Part shown: one piece after another, positions 50,761 through 62,370 of the stretch
How positions within the stretch are numbered: position 1 is the stretch's first letter
How the letters are laid out: each line of letters starts with the position of its first letter
Program-made: the position numbers and the translations under genes
The notes under the pieces: generated by a model
Seen by the model: the letters and a program-made list of their open reading frames with translations, nothing else
Told to the model about the DNA's origin: nothing
Database searches by the model: none
From: Crateriforma spongiae
GTDB lineage: Bacteria > Planctomycetota > Planctomycetia > Pirellulales > Pirellulaceae
Direction of reading: 5' to 3'
Assembly (NCBI RefSeq): GCF_012290005.1
Contig: NZ_JAAXMS010000003.1
Coordinates: 496,001 to 560,000 of the forward strand
Length of the DNA stretch: 64,000 nucleotides

Positions 50761-53571
50761 TCAACGGCCTGCCGATTCAAGTGCGTGCGCCATCGCGGCA
50801 CCGCTTGGCGTGTTGGTGTCTTCGGCAATGCTTTCGGGCGTACCCGTTGCCACAATGTTGCCACCGCCCAAACCGCCAGTCGGTCCAAGGTCGATGATGT
50901 GGTCACACGCGGCCAATAAATCGAATTGGTGTTCGATCACTAGCACGGTGTTGCCCGCATCGACCAAGCGTTGCATCACGCCGACCAAACGCGCGACGTC
51001 GTCAAAGTGCAATCCCGTCGTCGGTTCATCCATGACGTACAGCGTTTGACCGGTGGCCGGTCGTGACAATTCGGTCCCCAACTTGATTCGCTGGGCTTCG
51101 CCACCGCTTAACGTGGTGCTGGATTGTCCAAGGTGCAAATAGCCGAGACCGACATCCTGCAGCGAACGTAATTGTCGATAGGGTTTCGGGATGTTTTCGA
51201 ACAACTCCGCCGCCTGGTCGATGGTCAGATCCAAAACGTCGGCGATGTTGTGTCCTTTGAAACGCACTTGTAGCGTCTGGCGATTGAATCGTTTGCCCGC
51301 GCATCGACTGCAGGTGACATAAAGATCGCTTAAGAAATTCATCTCGATCTTTTCCATCCCCAAGCCGCCACACAGGTCACAGCGACCGGCGGATGAATTG
51401 AAGCTGAACCGGTTGGCCGCGAAGCCCAACGATTTCGCTTGCCGCGTGGTGGCGAACACTTTGCGAAGTTCATCCATCACACCGCTGTAGGTTGCCGGGC
51501 AACTCCGCGGTGACCGGCCGATGGGGGCTTGGTCGATCGCGATCAGTTTGTCGATGGCTTCGGCACCTTCCAGGCGTTGGTAAGGCCCCGGTGGATCGGT
51601 CACCAATCCCAGTGCCTGGGCGACGGCCGGATACAGCGTGTCATTGATCAGCGAACTCTTGCCGCTGCCGGAAACGCCGCTGATACCGACCAGGCAACCC
51701 AGCGGGATTGATACGGTGACGTTCCTCAGGTTGTGCGTGGCCGCTTTGTGAAGCACCAATTGTTTGGCTTGGCCACAGTCGCGGCGTGTCGTGGGGATGG
51801 GAATCCGGGAATCGCCGCGCAGGTAAGCACCGGTCAAGCTTTTGGGATCACGAGACACGGCGTCCGGGGTTCCGCTGGCGATCAGTTCACCGCCGGCGGT
51901 GCCCGCACCCGGACCGATGTCGATCAGGTGATCCGCGCCGCGAATGGTGGCTTCGTCGTGTTCAACGATCACGATCGTGTTGCCTTGATCACGCAACTGG
52001 ATGATCGCATCGATCAGTCGGCCGTGATCGGCTGGATGCAATCCGATCGACGGTTCATCCAAGACGTAACAGACGCCGACCAGCCCGCTGCCGATGCTGG
52101 TGGCCAGGCGTACGCGTTGAAGTTCACCACCGCTAAGCGTGTCGCCGCGTCGGTCGAGTGTTAGGTAGTCGACGCCGACGTTTTGCAGGAATCCGATCCG
52201 ACGTTGGACTTCATCCACGATCGGATGGGCGATCTTTTGTTCCAGCGTCTCGTCGCCATGTCCGGCCAAACGCTGGTGCAGTTTGCCGAACCAATCCAGC
52301 GATTGATCCAGCGGCATCGCGGTCAATTCGGCGATGTTCACGTCGGCGATTTTGACACCACGCCCGACCGGTCCGATTCGTGCGCCGTCGCACTCCGGGC
52401 AAATGGCGGTGATGCGGGTCGCATCGGAACGCTTGCCTTCGCGTACGACAATTTCGCCCAGGCCGTCGCAGGTCGGGCATGCGCCGTAGGGGCTGTTGAA
52501 GCTGAACGTTCGTGGTTCGATCTCGGCGAAACTGGTTCCGCATCCTGTGCAGGACATCGACGTGTTGAAGAGTTCTTCATCCCACGACTTGGATTCGTTT
52601 TCGGTCAGCGCGACCAGGCTGCCGTTGCCCAACCGCAGTGACAATTCCACCGAATCGTGCAAACGTGATTCAATGCCTTCGCGGATGACCAGGCGATCCA
52701 CCACCGCTTCGATCGTGTGATCCTTGCGGACCGAAAGCGAGGGGACTTCGTCAATGGGGTGGACTTCGCCATCGACGCGGGCGCGAACCAAGCCGGCTTT
52801 CTGGATGGCTTCGAACACATCCCGATGGGCACCCTTTCGTCCACGGACCATCGGGCTTAACAGCATCATGCGTGTCCCTTCGGGGCGATCGGCCAGTCGC
52901 TTCAGGATCGCGTCGGGTGATAGTTGCGACACCGCGCTGCCGCATTGCACGCAGTGGGCGACACCGATCCGGGCGAATAGCAATCGCAGGTAGTCATAGA
53001 TTTCGGTGATCGTCGCGACGGTGCTGCGTGAACCGGTGGTGCCCGCTTTTTGGTCGATCGAAAGTGTGGGTGCCAGACCGTCAATGCTGTCCAGGTCAGG
53101 CCGCGGGATCTGGTCCAAGAATTGACGCGAATACGCCGACAGGCTGTCGATGTATTGTCGCTGTCCCTCGGCAAACAGGGTGTCGAAAGCCAACGAGCTC
53201 TTTCCGCTGCCCGAAACCCCGGTGATCACCGTGATCGCGTGATGGGGCAAGTCGACGTCGATCGACCGCAGGTTGTGGACGCGGGCTCCGCGGATACGGA
53301 TCGCGTCGGTCTTGGCGGGGCCGGCCGATTTCGAACGGGGCTTGCGGCCGGACGACTTGCGGGCGCCCGTTTGGCGACGGTTGGATGAGCGGGACGTCGG
53401 CTTGGCGGGGGCGGAGGACTTGGATTTCGGCAAGGCTGGTCGCAACGAAAGCGGGAAAGACGCGAACGGTCGGCAAGTCGACGATGATGACCGAATCTTA
53501 TGGCAGTGGGTAGCTTGGGCGTGCATTCCCCATGCCGGGCTTGGTGGTGCGTGGGCGATTGTGAAAGGCAC
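50761..53571 (-). CDS. uvrA: UvrA, excinuclease ABC subunit A, short form
   Basis: The 936-residue protein is the damage-recognition ATPase of nucleotide excision repair. It has GVSGSGKSSLAFDTLF and a second GVSGSGKSSLINDTLY P-loop, LSGGELQRVRLA and LSGGEAQRIKLG signatures, the UvrB-binding region after HCVQCG, and zinc modules CTGCG...CPTCDG, CPECDG and CDLCGG...CSRCAG. Two oddities: about 85 basic, Ser/Pro/Lys/Arg-rich residues precede the core, and the roughly 110 residues usually found between CDGLG and the next C-x-x-C (the insertion domain) are reduced to about 15. GTG 53571 is the listed start; ATG 53526 is an alternative. It could be a paralogue next to a full-length UvrA elsewhere. 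Confidence 0.9.
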   Translation of the reverse strand: MPFTIAHAPPSPAWGMHAQATHCHKIRSSSSTCRPFASFPLSLRPALPKSKSSAPAKPTSRSSNRRQTGARKSSGRKPRSKSAGPAKTDAIRIRGARVHNLRSIDVDLPHHAITVITGVSGSGKSSLAFDTLFAEGQRQYIDSLSAYSRQFLDQIPRPDLDSIDGLAPTLSIDQKAGTTGSRSTVATITEIYDYLRLLFARIGVAHCVQCGSAVSQLSPDAILKRLADRPEGTRMMLLSPMVRGRKGAHRDVFEAIQKAGLVRARVDGEVHPIDEVPSLSVRKDHTIEAVVDRLVIREGIESRLHDSVELSLRLGNGSLVALTENESKSWDEELFNTSMSCTGCGTSFAEIEPRTFSFNSPYGACPTCDGLGEIVVREGKRSDATRITAICPECDGARIGPVGRGVKIADVNIAELTAMPLDQSLDWFGKLHQRLAGHGDETLEQKIAHPIVDEVQRRIGFLQNVGVDYLTLDRRGDTLSGGELQRVRLATSIGSGLVGVCYVLDEPSIGLHPADHGRLIDAIIQLRDQGNTIVIVEHDEATIRGADHLIDIGPGAGTAGGELIASGTPDAVSRDPKSLTGAYLRGDSRIPIPTTRRDCGQAKQLVLHKAATHNLRNVTVSIPLGCLVGISGVSGSGKSSLINDTLYPAVAQALGLVTDPPGPYQRLEGAEAIDKLIAIDQAPIGRSPRSCPATYSGVMDELRKVFATTRQAKSLGFAANRFSFNSSAGRCDLCGGLGMEKIEMNFLSDLYVTCSRCAGKRFNRQTLQVRFKGHNIADVLDLTIDQAAELFENIPKPYRQLRSLQDVGLGYLHLGQSSTTLSGGEAQRIKLGTELSRPATGQTLYVMDEPTTGLHFDDVARLVGVMQRLVDAGNTVLVIEHQFDLLAACDHIIDLGPTGGLGGGNIVATGTPESIAEDTNTPSGAAMAHALESAGR

Positions 53572-53885
53572 ATGGAGGCCTCGTCCGCCGTTGCGGGGGT
53601 GGATGCCGCCGTCCGTGTGGCGGGCAAATTGCGATCGACGCGCCCCAAAACACGTCCTATCCTTGAACGCAGGGCCCCAGTTTCTGCCGTTTGGCGGGTT
53701 TCCAGTTGCTGCCGCTTGGCAGGGATCCAGTTACTGCCGCTCGGCTGGGCTCCAGTTGCTGCCGCTAGGCAGGGCTGCGGTACCGCCGATGGCCGGTGGT
53801 GGCCCTGGCATGACGCGAAATCCACCGCATTGGGGTCGTCGTATCGACCCACACGCTTGCCTCATCCGCCTCGAAACCGATCGCA
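53572..53885. other. Divergent region between uvrA and the dGTPase gene
   Basis: This 314-bp gap holds the promoters of both genes and the tandem repeat array at 53677-53776. The repeat unit of 25 bp is not a multiple of three, so frames crossing it are not constrained as protein. A perfect palindrome GCGGTACCGC (53777-53786) follows the array directly. No LexA-like box was recognised. Confidence 0.5.
53677..53776. repeat. Four tandem 25-bp repeats, each with an internal hairpin
   Basis: Copies start at 53677, 53702, 53727 and 53752, each beginning CCAGTT and continuing nCTGCCGnTnGGCnGG. Within each unit CTGCC can pair with GGCAG over a 4-base loop: perfect in copies 2 and 4, a G-U wobble in copy 1 (GGCGG) and one mismatch in copy 3 (GGCTG). 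Loop bases vary while stems are largely kept, which hints at selection on structure. It lies between divergent uvrA and dGTPase genes. Confidence 0.85.
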
Positions 53886-55055
53886 ATGTCACTGTCGCAC
53901 GAAGCCACGCCGATGATTGACCTCAGCCGGTACGCCGACCGCGAACACCTGTTGCTGGCCAGTTATGCGATGCACAGCCGTGACACCGCGGGACGCGTTC
54001 ACGATGAATACGGGCATTCGTACCGGGGTCCGTTCAGCCGTGACCGGGACCGGATACTACACAGCAGCGCGTTTCGACGCTTGGCCGGAAAGATGCAAGT
54101 CTTCACCGGCGAAATGGGCGTCTATCACCGCACGCGTTTGACACACACGTTCGAAGTCGCGTCGGTTGCCCGCACGATCGCCCGAGTGTTGCGATTGAAT
54201 GAAGACTTGACCGAGGCGTTGGCCTTGATGCACGACATCGGCCACCCGCCCTATGGTCATTGTGGCGAAGACGTGTTGGCGGAATGCCTGGAAGACGTCG
54301 GCGGTTTTTCGCACAACCAATTCGCGTTGACGATCGTCGAGGAATTGGAACAGCGCTATCAAGACTTTGCCGGATTGAATCTGTGCCGTGAAACGCTGGC
54401 CGGACAAGACGTGCGAGCCCACAAGGCCGAAGCCGCCGTCGGACGGGCACCGTTGCTGGAAGTTCAGATCGTTGATCTGGCCGACAGCATTGCCTATGAC
54501 GCACACGACGTGGACGACGCGCTGCAGATGGGTTTGCTGACGATCGAAGAGCTTTCCGAGTTGGCCATCGTGCGACGCTCGCTGGATCGTATCGCCGATG
54601 CAGGCAGCCAGATTCAACGCAAGTATGTGCGTCAGTCATTGGTTCATGAATTGATCGATCTGCAAGTCAGCGATTTGTTGCACGGTGCTTTAGAACGTTT
54701 GCGACCGTTGTCGGGCTATCGTGCCGAAGACATCAGCAGCGAAGGGATTCGTGTCCATCACAGTGATGTGATCGCCCGAGAACGTAGTGAACTGGAGTCC
54801 TTCTTGTTCGACGCCGTCTATCGGCATCCGCGGTTGATGGATGTGCGACGATCGGCGGGCGACCGCTTGCGTCGATTGTTCGACACGTTGTTGGCGTCAC
54901 CGGGACGGTTGCCGTTGCGATTCCGTGAACGATGTGAACACCACAGCGTGCCCCGTGTCATCGGTGAATACTTGGCCGGGATGACGGACACGTTTTGTGA
55001 TGCCCAGTATCGCCATATCTGTCAAAACGATGATGGGCCGCTGGCCGACTGGTAA
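53886..55055 (+). CDS. dgt: dGTP triphosphohydrolase (dGTPase-like HD protein)
   Basis: The 389-residue HD-superfamily protein hydrolyses dGTP or other dNTPs to deoxynucleoside and triphosphate. It shows SAFRRLAGKMQVF, the metal ligand His87 in RLTHTFEVA, His116-Asp117 in LMHDIGHPPYGHCGED, and a late Asp in VDLADSIAYDAHDVDDAL. The length matches the type-2 bacterial enzymes, which are shorter than E. coli Dgt. The preferred start is ATG 53886; ATG 53913 is also in frame. A metallophosphoesterase gene follows 18 bp later, so the two probably form an operon. Confidence 0.9.
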   Translation: MSLSHEATPMIDLSRYADREHLLLASYAMHSRDTAGRVHDEYGHSYRGPFSRDRDRILHSSAFRRLAGKMQVFTGEMGVYHRTRLTHTFEVASVARTIARVLRLNEDLTEALALMHDIGHPPYGHCGEDVLAECLEDVGGFSHNQFALTIVEELEQRYQDFAGLNLCRETLAGQDVRAHKAEAAVGRAPLLEVQIVDLADSIAYDAHDVDDALQMGLLTIEELSELAIVRRSLDRIADAGSQIQRKYVRQSLVHELIDLQVSDLLHGALERLRPLSGYRAEDISSEGIRVHHSDVIARERSELESFLFDAVYRHPRLMDVRRSAGDRLRRLFDTLLASPGRLPLRFRERCEHHSVPRVIGEYLAGMTDTFCDAQYRHICQNDDGPLADW

Positions 55056-55073
55056 TGTTCGGGGCGATCTATC

Positions 55074-55952
55074 GTGGCGGCATCATTGTTTCGGCTGCCC
55101 GTGTCCGCATTTGATGAATGTGCATTGTTTCGCATCGCTTGGATCACCGACCCACACTTGAATCATGTGCCGGCCAGTCGTTGGGACCCGTGGTGCGATG
55201 CGTTGCGATCGTCTGATCCCACCGCTTTGCTGATCACCGGTGACATCAGCGATGGTGACGACGGATGGTTTCAACTGGATCGTCTGACGACGGGCGTGAC
55301 GTGCCCGATTTACTTTGTCCTGGGCAATCATGATTTCTATGGCGGATCCGTCGCCCAGACACGGCGTCGTGCGGTCCAGGCGGCTCGCGAATCCTCGCGG
55401 CTGGTCTATCTGACCGACAGCGAACCGATCCGACTGGCCGATGATGTTTACTTGGTGGGTGAAGACGGTTGGGGCGACGGAGTGATCGGGGACGCGCGGA
55501 CCAGCCCAATCCGCTTGCAAGATTTTCAACAGATCGATGACCTGCGCGGTCGCACCACCGATGATCGTTTGGCAACGCTGCGGGCCCAGGGCGATGAATC
55601 AGCGGATCGTTTGCGTCAAAAGCTGATGCAAGTGCCCGACGCGGCAGTGACCGTTTGGGTGGCCACACATGTTCCGCCCTATCGCGAAAGCTGTTGGTAT
55701 GAAGGCCGAATCGCTGACGATCAATGGGCGCCCTACTTTGTGTGTGGCCGAGTGGGCGAGTGCTTGGATGACGTCGCAGCGCGACGTCCCCGGATGAATT
55801 TGGAGGTGTTATGTGGGCACACTCATCACCGTGGCGTCTATCGCCGAGCCCACAATTTGCGGGTGTACACCGGGGCGGCTGACTATGGCCATCCGGCAAT
55901 CGAGGGCTTGATAGAACCGGGCGGTTTGAAGGGCCTGGCAGGTTCGGCTTGA
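55074..55952 (+). CDS. Calcineurin-like metallophosphoesterase
   Basis: A 292-residue protein starting at GTG 55074. All five metal-binding blocks are visible: ITDPHLN (D-x-H), ITGDISDGD (G-D), LGNHDFYGG (GNHD), VWVATHVPPYRES (H) and LCGHTHHRGVY (GHTH). It binds two metal ions and hydrolyses a phosphoester; the family covers nucleotidases, phosphodiesterases and protein phosphatases, and the substrate cannot be fixed. Its 18-bp spacing from the dGTPase gene hints at a nucleotide-related role. Confidence 0.88.
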   Translation: MAASLFRLPVSAFDECALFRIAWITDPHLNHVPASRWDPWCDALRSSDPTALLITGDISDGDDGWFQLDRLTTGVTCPIYFVLGNHDFYGGSVAQTRRRAVQAARESSRLVYLTDSEPIRLADDVYLVGEDGWGDGVIGDARTSPIRLQDFQQIDDLRGRTTDDRLATLRAQGDESADRLRQKLMQVPDAAVTVWVATHVPPYRESCWYEGRIADDQWAPYFVCGRVGECLDDVAARRPRMNLEVLCGHTHHRGVYRRAHNLRVYTGAADYGHPAIEGLIEPGGLKGLAGSA

Positions 55953-56073
55953 ACCGTGTGGCTTTTCAATGGCGTGGCGTGAATCGGGTGTCGGGATGCC
56001 GGCTGCGAAGTGAAGCGATTTGCCCGGTGGACGAAGAGGGAGGCTGTGCTTTCAGGTTCGAATCGAGTCACAA

Positions 56074-56105
56074 AAAAAGCCCCGCCGGTGATCGGCGAGG
56101 CTTTT
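56074..56105 (-). terminator. Rho-independent terminator of the EF-G gene
   Basis: On the minus strand AAAAGCCTCGCCG pairs with CGGCGGGGCTTTT around ATCAC, giving a G+C-rich stem with one mismatch, followed by a run of Ts (the As at 56072-56078 on the plus strand). It lies 25 bp after the EF-G stop. Confidence 0.8.
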
Positions 56106-56129
56106 CGTGATGTTTGATGGGCAAGTCGT

Positions 56130-58214
<2,085 letters not shown>

Positions 58215-58682
58215 ACTCTTCTAAACCTCTACTGGCGCCGGCGATGGGATTCGACGTGTTCCGGATTCGACGCGTCAGACGATTCGCGTCGCGATTTAAT
58301 ACAAGGCGCCCCGGAAGATCGATGTCGCGGGCCTGGACAATTGTGTTGTTGATGCGGCTCGGGCGAGGCGTTTGAAGCAGAAATATCGCAAAGCTTTGCC
58401 CAGATTGGAAGGGCAAAGGTGCGACGAACTATCCCGGACTCCGGGCGCGGACCGATCGGAGCCCGTCGGTTGGCCGGTCAGGGGCGGGGTGGAGGTGTGG
58501 GACGCCGGACCCGATATCACTGCTTCGGCGTGGTTTTTTATCTTGCATGACCGTTGGGGAAACGCAAGAGCCCCTGTGGCGGATCCGCCGGGTCGGCCCC
58601 AAAACGGGGCGGCCAACGCTCGGATCCAGTGGACGCGACGGCCAGGGATCCGTCGCACGGTCCGGGGGCCATTTTTCTTCTA
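58215..58682. other. Divergent region between EF-G and DegT genes
   Basis: The gap to the DegT start is 568 bp in total. It is G+C-rich and full of short inverted repeats, such as the perfect palindrome GGCGGATCCGCC at 58578-58589 and GGCCCC/GGGGC flanking AAAAC at 58595-58610, so the transcript leader may be structured. No tRNA or known RNA family was recognised and no frame has gene-like features. Confidence 0.4.
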
Positions 58683-58711
58683 TTGACCCACACTCCGGCC
58701 GCGTCTAACAA
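58683..58711 (+). promoter_or_regulatory. Candidate promoter for the DegT aminotransferase gene
   Basis: TTGACC (58683-58688), a 17-bp spacer, then TAACAA (58706-58711). The -35 is five of six to consensus and spacing is ideal, but the -10 is poor. It lies 71 bp before ATG 58783. Confidence 0.35.
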
Positions 58712-58782
58712 CTTGTCCTGTCAGTGTTCAACTCGGCAAGGCGGCCGAGCTTCTGCATTCATCCAAGGAAGGTCATCGAACC

Positions 58783-59943
<1,161 letters not shown>

Positions 59944-60017
59944 ACGAACCGGGGCTGCGGTCGAACCGAATCGCCGTTTGGGCGGGCGGATTTGACTGCC
60001 CCGTTTGAAAGATCAAC

Positions 60018-60057
60018 GAAAACAGGCCGCGTGCGATGATTCGCATGCGGCCTGTTG
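60018..60057 (-). terminator. Rho-independent terminator of the thioredoxin gene
   Basis: ACAGGCCGC (60022-60030) pairs with GCGGCCTGT (60047-60055), and TGCGA pairs with TCGCA inside it. On the minus strand the stem is followed by TTTT. It lies 35 bp beyond the thioredoxin stop and may also end the convergent DegT transcript. Confidence 0.75.
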
Positions 60058-60091
60058 CGTTAATCAGATGCCAAAAGGCGTCCCCTTGGGA

Positions 60092-60424
60092 TCAGGACGT
60101 TGCCGCCGAATCCAGGGCTTCTTGCAGAGCGGCCTTGGGGCGAACGCCGACAAAGCTCTCGCTGACTTCGCCGCCTTTGAAAACCAACAGCGTCGGGATG
60201 CTGTTGATGCCGAAACGCTGGGCGGCGCCGGGATTATCGTCGATGTTGATCTTGCCGATCTTGACCGACGGGTTTTCGCCGGCCAGTTCATCGATCATGG
60301 GAGCGATTTGACGGCAAGGGCCGCACCAGGGTGCCCAGAAGTCGACCAAGACGGGTTGGTCCGATTGCAGCACTTCGGAGTCGAAATTGTCGTCGGTGAA
60401 TTCTTTGACAGCATCGGAAGCCAT
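60092..60424 (-). CDS. trxA: Thioredoxin
   Basis: The 110-residue cytoplasmic thioredoxin has the active site W-C34-G-P-C37 within VDFWAPWCGPCRQIAP and the cis-proline in NSIPTLLVF. It reduces protein disulfides using thioredoxin reductase. ATG 60424 starts right at the usual N terminus; the frame extends upstream to 60559 but that part has no thioredoxin character. A terminator follows at 60018-60057. It is unrelated in sequence detail to the thioredoxin folds fused to the UroD protein. Confidence 0.95.
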   Translation of the reverse strand: MASDAVKEFTDDNFDSEVLQSDQPVLVDFWAPWCGPCRQIAPMIDELAGENPSVKIGKINIDDNPGAAQRFGINSIPTLLVFKGGEVSESFVGVRPKAALQEALDSAATS

Positions 60425-60593
60425 GACAGTGGTCTCTCGTTTTGTACGGATAGTTAAACGGGGAATCGGTCGGGATCGCGGGAATCGTTCACAAGGACTG
60501 ATCGACGGTGATCCATCGGCGGGTGGGGCGTGTCGCATCCGGTCGGCGACGCCTTGCACAGACGGCCGAATTGTAGGATGGCGACACCCGCTG

Positions 60594-61445
60594 TCAATTT
60601 GCCGGTCCGACCGGAACGTCTGACAAGGTAAGCAAGTGCTGAGCCAATTCGTCCAGAATCATCGCTGTGGCACCCCAAACCTTGTGTTCGCCGTGTGCAA
60701 ACGCCGGCGTGCGGAACTGCAAATGACCAACGCGATGTTCGCCCCGACGGACGGATCGTATTTCGGTGTGTCGTGACAGGTTTCCCGCGACGACCTGCCG
60801 CAGAAGTGTTTCCAGCGGCAAATCCAGTACCTCATCAACTTCGGCCGGGTCGGGGCACCAGGGGGTGGGATCTTTGTGTAACCACGCGACCCAGGGAGTG
60901 ACCCGGTTGTCGCTGGCATAGACATATTGGCATGCCAGACGTCCGATCCACTGGCGGACCAAAGCGGGACGACCTAGTTCTTCGGCGAATTCCCGCAAGG
61001 CGGCTTCGCGGGTGTCTTCACCCGATTCCACCCGCCCCCCGGGAAAGCAAATTTGCCCGCCGTGATGCTTCAACAGACTGGGACGCCGCGTCAACAAGAC
61101 ACGCATGTGGCGGAGCGATGTGAGCGGTTGATGGGCATCCGGAACGACCAGGGCATCCGCCGCAGCTTTCTGCGACATCGATCCGCCGTGCAAACCTTCG
61201 GCACTCGACACACCATTGATACCAGACACATCTTCGTAGATACCCACCAGCACCGCGGCACGTCGTGCACGGACCGGTGCGGGGCCGCGGTGGCGACCAT
61301 AGGCAAGTGGCACGGCCGCGATCGAACGATAGCGTCGCGACAGTTCGGGCGTTTCGCCGCGTTGCCGCAAGCGGTCGCTGAGTTGTTGCGGCCAAGTCGC
61401 CGGCAATTGCCACCGATCCGGTCGCCTAGTTGCCGGTATTTTCAC
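60594..61445 (-). CDS. Nudix hydrolase, CoA-pyrophosphatase type (NudL-like)
   Basis: The 283-residue protein has LLTRRPSLLKHHGGQICFPGG, the extra motif of CoA pyrophosphatases (L-L-x-x-R...H-x-G-Q-x-x-F-P-G-G), joined to the Nudix box G-R-V-E-S-G-E...R-E-F-A-E-E-L-G. The expected reaction is CoA or acyl-CoA to 3',5'-ADP and phosphopantetheine. The first 60 residues are variable and basic. The start ATG 61445 lies only 5 bp after the stop of the TIM-barrel gene, so they form an operon. Confidence 0.9.
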   Translation of the reverse strand: MKIPATRRPDRWQLPATWPQQLSDRLRQRGETPELSRRYRSIAAVPLAYGRHRGPAPVRARRAAVLVGIYEDVSGINGVSSAEGLHGGSMSQKAAADALVVPDAHQPLTSLRHMRVLLTRRPSLLKHHGGQICFPGGRVESGEDTREAALREFAEELGRPALVRQWIGRLACQYVYASDNRVTPWVAWLHKDPTPWCPDPAEVDEVLDLPLETLLRQVVAGNLSRHTEIRSVRRGEHRVGHLQFRTPAFAHGEHKVWGATAMILDELAQHLLTLSDVPVGPAN

Positions 61446-61450
61446 GGTTG

Positions 61451-62200
61451 CTAAATCAACGTTTCCAACAATCGACGAAGCTTTCGCAATTCGACGCGAT
61501 GATCCAAGTCTTCCTGGGGCGCCATGTGGATCGTCAAAGCACGATCGTATTTTTCACGTTCCAACTGGGTGACCAGTTTTCCGTAGTCGATTTCGCCCTG
61601 CCCCACGCTGACTTGGAATGCATCCGGGCGGGTGTCTCGGAGGTGCGTGTTGATGACAAACTTCAGGATCTTGTCCAGCGACTTGCCTTTGGCCGGACCG
61701 GCAATGTAGACGCTGGGGTCCAGGGTGATGCCCAGGCCATCGACGTTGTTGCAAAGCACCATCAAGGTGTCGGGGTCTTCGCTGAGGCAGCCCAATTGGC
61801 TGCGGACCGCGACACGTACGCCCTCGGTTTCCGCGATGCTGACCAGCCGCTGAAGGTGTTCGACTTCTTCATTGAAAGGCGTGCCCAGTTCCGCCGACGG
61901 CACGGTCAAATTGACGACCTTGGTGGCCTTGGCGATCCGGCACAGATCGTGGAAGTCGTCGTAGTGCTGGTCACCTGTGCTGTCCAATTCGATGCTGTAA
62001 CCGGAGATGTCCAGCCGGTGGGTGTACCGAAGCAATTGGATTCCGCGGTCCGGATCAGCCAGGATTTCGCTGGGGCGAGTGTGCGCGCCGGACTCGTGGA
62101 TGGCGATCTCGATCGCGCTAAAATCCAGGTCCTGGAGCGTCTCGATGCTGGTTTGCAGGTCATCAGCCGGCCAACATTCCGTCGAAGCAGCGACAAACAA
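61451..62200 (-). CDS. Sugar phosphate isomerase/epimerase-like TIM-barrel protein
   Basis: The 249-residue protein resembles the xylose-isomerase-like/AP-endonuclease-2 superfamily: SAIEIAIHESGAHTRPSEIL, ISGYSIELDSTG, VNLTVPSAELG, LGITLDPSVYIAG and NTHLRDTRPDAFQVSVGQGEIDYGK, the last giving the conserved His-Arg-Asp and the G-x-G-E/D-ID metal region. It starts at TTG 62200, supported by AAAGGA nine bases upstream; no ATG fits. Substrate is unknown; such proteins isomerise sugars, myo-inositol derivatives or hydroxypyruvate. It is the first gene of an operon with the Nudix gene and divergent from the ABC transporter gene. Confidence 0.82.
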   Translation of the reverse strand: MFVAASTECWPADDLQTSIETLQDLDFSAIEIAIHESGAHTRPSEILADPDRGIQLLRYTHRLDISGYSIELDSTGDQHYDDFHDLCRIAKATKVVNLTVPSAELGTPFNEEVEHLQRLVSIAETEGVRVAVRSQLGCLSEDPDTLMVLCNNVDGLGITLDPSVYIAGPAKGKSLDKILKFVINTHLRDTRPDAFQVSVGQGEIDYGKLVTQLEREKYDRALTIHMAPQEDLDHRVELRKLRRLLETLI

Positions 62201-62370
62201 TTCAGGCGTCCTTTCAGCAACAAATCAATCGGTTTTGCGTAACCGGCGCAGTCTACTGCGCCGGCGTCGATCGCTAAACCCTGATTGCCAAACAGGTTCG
62301 CCGGTCGCGGTGCCGGTCGCGCCGGACTGTGGTCTGACAACGTAGGTGACCGATCCGGTAAGCTGCCCGC

